Shown here in pieces: positions 56,082 through 64,000 of a stretch of DNA of 64,000 nt. The notes beneath the pieces are model-generated. The model ran no database searches. It was given only the letters and a program-made list of their open reading frames with translations, and was not told where the DNA came from. Origin of the DNA: Elephas maximus indicus (lineage: Eukaryota; Chordata; Mammalia; Proboscidea; Elephantidae). The position numbers were made by a program, and so were the translations under genes. Every line of letters starts with the position of its first letter. Positions within the stretch are counted from its first letter, which is position 1. The stretch is taken from NCBI RefSeq assembly GCF_024166365.1, contig NC_064822.1, positions 107,566,823 to 107,630,822 on the forward strand. The letters are read 5' to 3'.

Positions 56082-57421
56082 TCAGTCTTCCTTATTCATT
56101 GCCCAGCTTTCACGTGCATATGAGGTGACTGAAAATACCATGTCTTGGGTCAGGTGTACCTTAGTCTTCAAGGTGACATCTTTGCTTTTCAACACTTTAA
56201 AGAGGTCCTTTGCAGCAGATTTGCCCAATGCAACATGTCTTTTGATTTCTTGACTGCTGCTTCCAGGGATGTTGATCGTGGATCCAAGGAAAATGAAATC
56301 CTTGACAACTTCAATCTTTTCTCTGTTCATCACAATGTTGCTTATTGGTCCAGTTGTGAGGATTTTTATTTTCTTCACATTGAGCTGTAATCCATACTGA
56401 AAGCTGTGGCCTTTGATCTTCATTAATAAGTGCTTCAAGTCCTCTTCACTTTCAGCAAGCAAAGTTGTGTCATCTGCATATCTCAGGTTAATGAGTCTTC
56501 CTCCAATCCTGATGCCCTGTTTTTCTTCATATAGTCCAGCTTCTTGGATTATTTGCTTAGCATACAGATTGAATAGGTATGGTGAAAGGATACAATCCTG
56601 AAGCACACCTTTCCTGACTTTAAACCGCTCGGTATCCCCTTGCTCTGTCTGAACAATTGCCTCTTGATCTATGTCAGGTTCCTCATGAACACAATTAAGT
56701 GTTCTGGAATTCCCATTCTTCGCAATGTTATCCATAATTTGTTATGATCCACACAGTGGAATGCCTTTGCATAGTCAATAAAACACAGATAAACATACTC
56801 CTGGTATTGTGTGCTTTCAGCCAGGATCCATCTGACATCCGCAATGATATCCCTGGTTCCACATCCTTTTCTGAATCCGGCCTGAATTTCTGGCAGTTCC
56901 CTGTTGATATACTGCTGCAGCTGCTTTTGAATGTTCTTCAGCAAAACTTTGCTTGCGTGTGATATTGTTTGATAATTTCTGCATTCGGCTGGACAACCTT
57001 CCTTGTGAACAGGCATAAATATGGATCTCTTCCATTTGGTTGGCCAGGTAGCTGCCTTCCAAATTTCTTGGCATAGACAAGTGAGCACTTCCAGCGCTGC
57101 ATCTGTTTGTTGAAACATCTCAATTGATAGTCCATCAATTCCTGGAGTCTTGTTTTTCACCAAAGCCATCAGTGCAGCTTGGACTTCTTCCTTCAGTACG
57201 CTACCTCCTGAAATGGTTAAGTGTTGACTAATTCGTTTTGGTATAACGAGTGTGTGTTCCTTCAATCTTCTTTCAATGCTTCCTGCATCATTTAATATTT
57301 TCCCCATAGAGTCCTTCACTATTGCAACTCGAGGGTTGAATTCGTTCTTCAGTTCTTTCAGCTTGAGAAACGCCAAGTGTGTTCTTCCCTTTTGGTTTTC
57401 TATCTCCAGCTCTTTGCCCAT
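56082..57421 (-). pseudogene. RTE copy 2: reverse transcriptase domain
   Basis: Two minus-strand open segments cover the reverse transcriptase. The N-terminal one (56669-57421) has KNKTPGIDGLSIEMFQQ, ELPEIQAGFRKG and CFIDYAKAFHCVDHNKLW. The C-terminal one (56082-56735) has GVLQDCILSPYLFNLY and the catalytic box LRYADDTTLLAESEEDL, then LQLNVKKIK and FLGSTI. The segments are in different frames where they meet near 56700. The catalytic Asp pair is retained although the frame is broken. Confidence 0.88.
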
Positions 57422-57580
57422 GTCATTATAATACTTTACTTTGTCTTCTCAAGCCGCCCTTTGAAATCTTCTGTTCGGTTGTTTTACTTCATCATTTCTT
57501 CCTTTTGCTTTAGGTGCTCGACATTTCAGAGCAAGTTTCACAGTCTCCTCTGACATCCGTCTTGGTCTTTTCTTTCTTTC

Positions 57581-58561
57581 TTATCTTTTCAATGACCTCT
57601 TGCTTTCTTCATGTATGATGTCCTTGATGTCATTCCACAACTCGTCTGATCTTCGGTCAGTAGTGTTTGACGCGTCAAATCTATTCTTGAGATGGTCTCT
57701 AAATTCAGCTGGGATATACTCAAGATCGTATCTTGGCTCTCTTGGACTTGCTCTGATTTTCTTCAGTTTCAACTTGAACTTGCATATGAGCAATTGATGG
57801 TCTGTTCTATAGTCAGCTCCTGGCCTTGTCTTGACTGATGATATTGAGCTTTTCCATTGTCTCTTTCCACAGATGTAGTCAATTTGATGCCTGTGTATTC
57901 CATCTGATGAGGTCCGTGTGTATATTTGCCGTTTATGTTGGTGAAAAAAGGTATTTGCAATGAAGACATTGTTGGTCTTACGAAATTCTATCATTTGATC
58001 TCCGGCACTATTTCTATCACCAAGGCCATATTTTCCAACTACCGACCCTTCTTTGTTTCCAACTTTCGCATTCCAATTGCCAGTAATTATCAATGCATAC
58101 TGATTGCATGTTCAATCAATTTCAGACTGCAGAAGCTGATAAAAACCTTCAATTTCTTCATCTTTGGCCTTAGTGATTGGTGCGTAAATTTGAATAATAG
58201 TCGTATTAACTGGTCTTACTTGTAGGCATGTGGATATTATCCTATCACTGACAGCTTTGTACTTCAGGATAGATCTTGAAATGTTCTTTTTGACGATGAA
58301 TGCAATGCCATTCCTCCTCAAGTTGTCATTCCCAGCATAGTAGACTATATGATGGTCTGATTCAAAATGGCCAATACCAGTCCATATCAGCTCACTAATG
58401 CCTAGGATATCTATCTCATTTTTGACAATTTCCAATTTTCCTAGATTCATACTTTGTACATTCCAGGTTCCGATTATTAATGGATGTTTGCAGCTGTTTC
58501 TTCGCATTTTGAGTAGTGCCACATCAGCAGATGAAGGTCCTGAAAGCTTTACTCCATCCAC
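57581..58561 (-). pseudogene. RTE copy 2: apurinic-type endonuclease domain
   Basis: Two minus-strand open segments make up the endonuclease of the RTE copy. The first has TWNVQSMNLGKLEIVKNE, LGISELIWTG and RRNGIAFIVKK. The second has TGNWNAKVGNKEGSVVGKYG, IDYICGKRQW and YRTDHQLLICKFKLKLKK, which carry the conserved Asn and Asp-His positions of this fold. The frame breaks between them near 58100, so this is a relic. Confidence 0.85.
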
Positions 58562-59335
58562 ATCATTAAGGTTGACTCTAGCTGGAGGAGGCAGCTCTTA
58601 GTCGTTTTTTGAGTGCCTTCCAACCTGAGGGGCTCATCTTCTGGCACTATATCAGACAATGTTCTGCTGTTCTTCATAAGGTTTTCACTGGCTAATTCTT
58701 TTCAGAAGTGGACTGCCGGGTACTTCTTCCTACTCTGTCTTATTCTGGAAGCTCAGCTGAAACCTATTCTCTATGGGTGACCCTGCTGGTATCTGAATAC
58801 CAGTGGCATAGCTTCCAGCATCACAGCAACATGCAAGCCCCCACAGTACAACAAACTGACAGACACGTGGGGAAACCAATGGTAAATATTTTTAAAAATG
58901 CTTGTTGAATGAATGAACGAAGATACGGAACGCATATCCAGCCAGGGTCTGCAGCCAACACGCCCAGTGTTCCCTCCATAAACTTATGTTGTGTTTATGT
59001 GAAGTACACTGAAGAGCTGAACATTCGGTCTACACAGTACCAGACAACTGAGGTGACTGCAGACTTCAGAGCTACTTCTTGGCCAGAAGGAATGAGCAGT
59101 TCAGTTAAGGCAAATGGATCCGGCAGATGTTTGAGATGGGGTGAACCTTTCCATTTTGGCTGATTTGAACAGGTAGAAATAAGGAGGGAAATTTTGGGGT
59201 CAGCTTTCTAGTCTTCTTTTGGACACTGATAGCTATGCTCATGACCCAAAGCGGGGCTTGGTGGCTTTCTTCCACTCATCCAGAAGTCACTGAGTGGGTC
59301 AGACCCAGCCAGGACTAGAACTCAGGATTCCTACC

Positions 59336-59440
59336 TCATTCATTTATTCAGCAACATGTGGTAGAGCCCATGTGCCAGGTGCTAGGCCCCAGGATATGCT
59401 GGTCCCTGTTCTCATGGAACTTACAGTCCAGGGCCCTCAG
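59336..59440 (+). repeat. L2 fragment
   Basis: catttattcagcaacatgtg, catgtgccaggtgctaggcc and cctgttctcatggaacttac, agtccaggg. Confidence 0.75.
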
Positions 59441-61332
59441 CTTTAGTCCCGGAAGCTCAGTCAGTGGAATGTTGCTGGTTTCTTGATTCCTTCCCATTCC
59501 ACTCTCAACCTCCATTAAGAGGGTAGTTCTTTATGGTGTGTGATTTTCATTTGACAAATTCATACATGTTTTTCACCTAATAAATATGTCTTGTGTGCTG
59601 GAAACACACTAAAATGTATCTACTTTTGGGAAAGTCATAATTTCTGGAAGTGATGTGACATCAGGGGTCTGAATCTCAGTTCTATCCTACCTTCGCTCTA
59701 CCCACTGGGAAGATGATTATAAACAAAATTATAAGCATGGCCATAAAGTGTTGTTTCTATCACCTCTGGAAGCAGGAATAGTCATTCTCTCGGAGTCTGT
59801 AGAACCACCTCTGGACTAGCCTCCTGTGCCCACCTCTGAATAGGGATATCCTTGTCCTTCCTTAGCTCTTCCTTCTGCCCCAGGCACGGAGGCATTTCTC
59901 CTCTGCACCAAGGCTGGCCCCATCTGGACAATTAAACCCACCTCTTTAGGCCTTACTTCTTTAGGCCTTACTCCATTAATTAGCTCCTCTCTCTCTCTCT
60001 CATATTTCAGATCTTTCCTTGTGGTCTGTCTTCTTTTCCTCTGCAAACCTGCATGTTCAAGTCTCCCCTATCCTACAATAATCCTGTTTTTAGCTCGCTT
60101 TCCATTCACGGTAACTTCCCAGCTTGCTTTCCCTTACTGTCGAACTTTGTTAGAAATCGTAGTTGGTACTCCCTGTTTCCACTTCCTCACTCCATTCTAA
60201 CATCAGCCTACTGACATCTGGCTTCTACCCCCACAGTGCATGCAGACAACTCTGCCAAAAGGCTTGTGTGGAAAGAGAAGCAGGAAGATAGACAGAGGGA
60301 GATGAGGGGAGAGGATGGAAATACTGGGAAGGGCAGAGTCGGGGGTGATTGATGGAATATGGTATCTAGGAGGTCAGAGAGGATGGAGGCCAGGGTACAG
60401 GTCAAGGGAAGGAGAAAGGATGGAGGAGAGGGGAGGCAAGTTTGGGTAGGGGAAGTAAGGTAAAGGAGTTTCCCAGATAGCCTTGATTTTCTCAGTGAAG
60501 AAGGATGCCATGATCCTATGTTGAGAGTAAGGGGGAGTAGGAGAATAGAGAAGCTTTGAAATGACAACCAGGAGGACTGGGAGAGGTTGGAACCAAAGGC
60601 AGAGAGAAGTATCCAGTAGCAAAGAGGATGCAGCTGAGCCTGGAGACTGTGAACTGACCATGACACCAGATCTTGAAAACATAGTTTTCTTCACTGATGC
60701 TCTGCAGTGTAGAGCTCAAGCAGAGTTCAGTGTTTACACACTGTTCAAGACTGGGAGTTTATCTAGGTGAAGGAGATTGAAGGATAAGGAGCCAGAGAGA
60801 GAGGGTAATGGAAAGATTGCTCTTGGGGTCCAAGCTAGAAAGAATGTCCAAGAGGGGGTATGGTGTGGGAGCCCAGGCCTGAGGATGCTGGTGTGGCTTA
60901 AGAATTCATCTGCCGAGAGTGAGAGAGTTAGAGTGGTCCTGCAGTGTGATGTCAGAGTTTGAGACTTCAGACACGGAGCACTTTGGGGTCTAGTGTGTGA
61001 CTGGGGGCAGAGCTAGACAAGGGTGGAAGTGAAAGGTACTGGAATGAGGAGCTGAAGGAATGATTAGGTTAAGACGCTGGGGGGGGGGGTCACTGCATGG
61101 AGAACGAGGGTGTCCAAGGTGGAGAGGTGCAACAGGAACCAGGTGTCAGAGTCTCTGGTGAATGTGCGGGTGCAGCCAGGAGGTCAGGAGATGACTATGG
61201 AGCTGGTAGGGATTGGCCACTGGGGAGGGGAGTAGACATGGTATTGGATGGCATGAGCCTCAAAGGTTTTTTAAAACTACTTTTTATATTACAGTGATTT
61301 GTGCTCTCAATCAATATATAAAGGTAAAAACT
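59441..61332. other. No gene seen
   Basis: Purine-rich on the plus strand from 60280 to 61260 (ggag/gaag words) and possibly an old internal repeat. No exon, keratin-like or otherwise, was found. Confidence 0.4.
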
Positions 61333-61543
61333 ATTTTCCTTGGGTGGTGCAAACAGTTGAGCGCTAGACTGCCAAGAGGAAGGTTGGTGGTTCGAGTCCA
61401 CCTAGAGGCTACTTAGAAGAAAGAAAAGCCTGGTGATCTGCTTTCAAAAGATCACAGCCATTGAAAACCCTATGGGGCACAGTTCTATTCAGAAACACAG
61501 GGGGTCGCCAGGAGTCAGAATCGTCTCAGCAGCAACTGGTGCA
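61333..61543 (+). mobile_element. AfroSINE with long diverged target duplication
   Basis: Head ccttgggtggtgcaaacagt, B-box ggtggttcgagtccacctag, a middle with gcctggtgatctgctttcaa, tail cgccaggagtcagaatcgtc. About 27 bp before it (ctcaatcaatatata..ggtaaaaact) recurs diverged after it (ctcaaccaatacaca..ggtaaaaact). Confidence 0.88.
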
Positions 61544-61559
61544 CTCAACCAATACACAC

Positions 61560-62090
61560 AGGTAAAAACTCCACCAGTATATAAAGGGTTTCACTCTTTT
61601 TAATAAACAGTATTCCTTTGAATGTACATAGTACAGTTCATTAAATCACTTCCCTTTATGCATTTATCATGTTTTGAGTTTTTTGCTACTATCAAACCAT
61701 GGCAACAGAGACCACATTCATATGCACACATTTGGTGAGAACATCTGTAGGATGAGTCCTTGGCAATGGAATTACTTGGTCAAAGGACAAGTTATTTATT
61801 TATTGAGGTAAGGGCAGATGTCTTTAATTTTGATAGCTATTGCCAACTGGCCCTCCAAAGAGAACGCACAAATTGGTAACCTCACCAAGAAAGGACAAAG
61901 CATTCTATTACCCACACACCCGCCAGTGCTGTTATTAATAACACAATTTAGTCTTTGGGGGTTTGATAGATGAAAATTGCTTTTCATTGCTATTCTTACT
62001 ACATTTCTTTAATTTGATGAGGTGGAGCTCTTTTTTCATGTATACTATTTGGTTTTCTTTTTTTATATGAACTACCTTACCTGTTCACGG
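61560..62090 (+). repeat. Old LINE fragment, probably L1
   Basis: ttggcaatggaattacttgg, tcaaaggacaag, ttttgatagctattgccaac, tggccctccaaagagaac and gggggtttgatagatgaaaa follow a well-known old L1 3' order. Confidence 0.65.
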
Positions 62091-62099
62091 AAGTAATTT

Positions 62100-62312
62100 A
62101 GTAGGTCCATCTTCCAAGGTTCAAATCCTGGCTTTTCTACATACTAGCTGTGTGACCTTGGGCAATTTATTTAAATTTGTTGTGTCTCAGTTTCCCCTCT
62201 TAAAATAAGGACAATAACATACACCTGCATCGCAAGTTATTGTGAGAACTAAATGGGTTAATTGGATGCAAAGTACTTAGAAGAGTGCCAGGCAAAATCG
62301 TGGTAAGTACAG
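62100..62312 (+). repeat. MIR
   Basis: ggttcaaatcctggcttttc, ctagctgtgtgaccttgggc, gtctcagtttcccctcttaa and agagtgccaggcaaaatcgt. Confidence 0.88.
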
Positions 62313-62315
62313 TGA

Positions 62316-62408
62316 AGATGGAGCAGGACTGGGCACCATTTCTTTCTGTTTTACATAAGGCTGCCATGAGTGTGAGCCGAGTCCATGGCAACTAACAACA
62401 ACAACAAA
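62316..62408 (+). mobile_element. RTE 3' tail fragment (or SINE tail)
   Basis: A 90 bp plus-oriented piece reads gatggagcaggactgggcac, ttctttctgtttt, ctgccatgagtg and ends caactaacaacaacaacaaa. This matches the last 90 bp of the RTE element and of the RTE-derived SINEs. It sits at the end of a MIR fragment. A tail-only insertion is the simplest reading. Confidence 0.65.
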
Positions 62409-62704
62409 CAATAGCTCATAGTATTCATGCCTGTTGCTCACTTTTCTGCTGGGTTGTTTGTCTTTTTCTTACTAATTCGTACAATCAGGAAATTAGCCTG
62501 TTGGCTGGCTTATGTATAGCTTCCTTGTCCTTTACCATTTGACCTTTTTTTGTATTATATTTCATACAGAAATACTAAATAGTTTTTATTATGACTACCA
62601 GTCTTTGCATTCCAAGATAATTAAAAAAAAAATTCTTTTTTTCCCTGGCCAATCAGGGGACGTTTTTTATGGGATAGACAATGAGTAATGGTTCTGCAAA
62701 TGCA

Positions 62705-62918
62705 AAACCAGAAACCAAACCAGTTGCCATTAAGTCAATTCCAACTCATGGAGACCCCGTGTGTGCAAAGTAGAACTGCTCCATAGGGTTTTCAAGGCTG
62801 TGACCTTTTAGAAGCAGATCACCAGGCCTGTCTTCCAAGGTGCCTCTGGGTGGGTTTGAACTGCTAACCTTTTGGCTAGTAGTTGAGTGCTTAACCTATT
62901 GCACCACCCGAGGACTCC
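62705..62918 (-). mobile_element. AfroSINE (cacccagggactcc subtype)
   Basis: Reads aaaccaaaccagttgccatt, gtagaactgctccatagggt, gcagatcaccaggcctgtct, gtgggtttgaactgctaacc and ends ccacccgaggactcc. Flanked by ttctgcaaatgca (62692) and ttctacaactgca (62919), a diverged duplication. Confidence 0.9.
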
Positions 62919-64000
62919 TTCTACAACTGCAGAAGGGAGCAAAAAAGAATGTCTCCCCCACCTGTCTGGAAGAGGAGAAGTAAGCTCCTCCACCAGGGCT
63001 GGAGCAGCTGTGGTGTCTGGGACAGTTCAGTGAAGCCTAGAAGGGCTGAGGGACTGGCTTGCTTGTCTGCTCAGATCTGGACTCCAGAAGACGCGGTGGG
63101 AAAGGAGGTAGGAAGTGGGAGGACAAGTTGAGTGTGGGCTTGGGGGGGGTGCCACAGAATACTACAAGATGAGAATGAGTCTTTGGGGGTGGGCAAAGGA
63201 CTACTGGGGGAAGGGCTTTGTAGGATTAATTTATCTCAAGATTCTGCCCAGAATCCCATAAGGTGGTCTCTGGGAGATGGACAGAGGCATGGGCTGGGGG
63301 GGAGGGGGAGCTGAGTTTGGATGAACCACTAGACTGCACGCTCTTGTGGGGCAGGGATCCTTGGCTCTCAGTGCTGACAGTTTCTTGAGGACCCCTCCAG
63401 TGGGTGTTTATGCACACTGCCTGGCACCAAGTGGGGTCCCAGTGTTGGCCTGTGAATGTAGACAGGTGGACAGTGAGGGGGCTGGAGCTGCCAGGAATGC
63501 TTGAAGGGGGGCGGGTGATGGAGAGGCTGAGGGCTGACAGTGGGCAGGGGCTGCAATGGGAAATGTTGCTCAACGGGAGGCTGAAGCCATGGCTCATAGG
63601 CCCTTTCTCTGCAATCCCTCCCTCAACTCCCTCTACAACCCCTGTGCCCTTCCAGGTGTTAGGTAAGTGGAAGGGCCACACAAGTGGCCTGGGGAGGGGG
63701 AATGATGCATCCAGGGTGACAAGGCAGGTCACTGGCAGTGCCTTGCCAAAGATTCTCAGGCCAGGCTCTAGAGGAGGAATTCCTGGCATGGGTAGGGCAC
63801 AGCTTCCTCCAGAGTACAGATTCTGGGGGAGGGCTGAAGGTGGGAGAGGATGTGGGGAAGAATGGAAAAGCAGATTGAGGAGGAGTCCTGAGAGGTAAGC
63901 ACAGAGTGGGTGCATTTGTGTGTGTGTGTGTGTGTGTGAATTAAACAATTAGTCTCCTTTGCCCACTTGGAGGCTGGGGGCGGAGGTGTGGGTGGCTGGA
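62919..64000. other. No gene seen at window end
   Basis: G-rich plus strand with runs at 63143-63150 and 63294-63308, then a TG microsatellite. A 240-residue open frame on the minus strand is low-complexity (Pro/Ser/Leu and His-Thr repeats) and is not supported as a gene. Confidence 0.45.
63917..63938. repeat. (TG)n microsatellite
   Basis: About eleven perfect TG units. Confidence 0.85.

Larger units (their letters stand above)
55718..58875 (-). mobile_element. RTE-clade (BovB-like) LINE, nearly full length
   Basis: A minus-oriented non-LTR retrotransposon of about 3.16 kb, close to full length for the RTE clade. On the plus strand it opens with its 3' end: a gttgttgttgtta tail, then the 'ggtgccatcgagtgggttcc' block shared with the SINEs. 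Going toward 58875 come the reverse transcriptase, the endonuclease and the 5' region. It interrupts an L2 fragment. The reading frame is broken, so it is not autonomous now. Confidence 0.9.
55618..58918 (+). repeat. L2 3' end split by RTE copy 2
   Basis: cttggaaactcccagaggac, aggggacacatctaatactt and catcctggtgctcaagccca lie before the RTE. taaatatttttaaaaatgct, tgttgaatgaatgaac lies after it (58880-58918), the normal L2 ending. Confidence 0.65.

Noticed and set aside
60208..60666. Possible KRT7 or other keratin exon near the window end
   Set aside because: Looked for type II keratin head (Ser/Gly-rich) and helix-start motifs on both strands and found none. The open frame here is low-complexity.
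63226..63948. 240-residue open frame, minus strand
   Set aside because: Begins in a translated TG microsatellite (His-Thr repeats) and continues as low-complexity Pro/Ser/Leu.

Overview
This is a stretch of placental-mammal nuclear DNA from an afrotherian, most likely an elephant or a close relative. The key evidence is about twenty copies of a tRNA-derived SINE whose tail reads like 'cgagtcgattccgactcat' followed by the reverse of a tRNA A/B-box head that ends 'ccaccagggtttcc' or 'cacccagggactcc'. I recognise this as the Afrotheria-specific AfroSINE group. Two RTE-clade (BovB-like) LINE copies with matching 3' tails are also present. Older repeats shared by all mammals or placentals (MIR, L2, MER5A, MLT1, L1) make up much of the rest.

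Only one functional gene is recognisable: KRT80, a type II keratin, on the minus strand. Exon 1 (start codon, head domain and start of the rod) lies at 10846-11130. Exon 2 (rest of coil 1A, linker and start of coil 1B) lies at 4727-4935. They are joined across a 5.9 kb intron with canonical splice sites. The GC-rich 5' region and probable promoter lie just above 11130. Exon 3 was not found, so bases 1-4726 read as intron 2 and the rest of the gene lies before the window. In human the region upstream of KRT80 leads to KRT7 and the other type II keratins, so 11.3-64 kb should be the intergenic approach to that cluster. I found no keratin exon in it.

Layout: 1-11.3 kb is KRT80 with old MIR and MER5-type repeats. 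11.3-33 kb is mostly unique or old-repeat sequence holding several AfroSINEs, an MLT1 LTR nested inside a MIR, a palindromic element and a TG-rich minisatellite. 33.7-35.3 kb is an L1 ORF2/3' fragment split by a SINE. 35.3-41 kb is mostly unique with a few SINEs. 41.7-43.5 kb is an old LINE riddled with SINEs. 44.5-46.6 kb is AT-rich old repeats with a CTCF-like motif. 46.6-52 kb appears to be an old HAL1/L1-like element split by two RTE insertions, one of which is itself split by a 544 bp LTR. 52.6-53.1 kb is a METTL7A-like pseudogene. 55.7-58.9 kb is a nearly full-length RTE inside an L2. 59-64 kb is old repeats and unmarked sequence.

The most interesting material is the retrotransposon biology. 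One SINE family is a three-part chimera: a tRNA-like head, then sequence matching the RTE 5' end, then the RTE 3' tail. There is also a foldback element at 18.6 kb whose apparently element-free paralogous site is preserved 3.2 kb away. I saw no evidence of a novel multi-gene system, and the long open frames outside KRT80 and the transposons look like chance.
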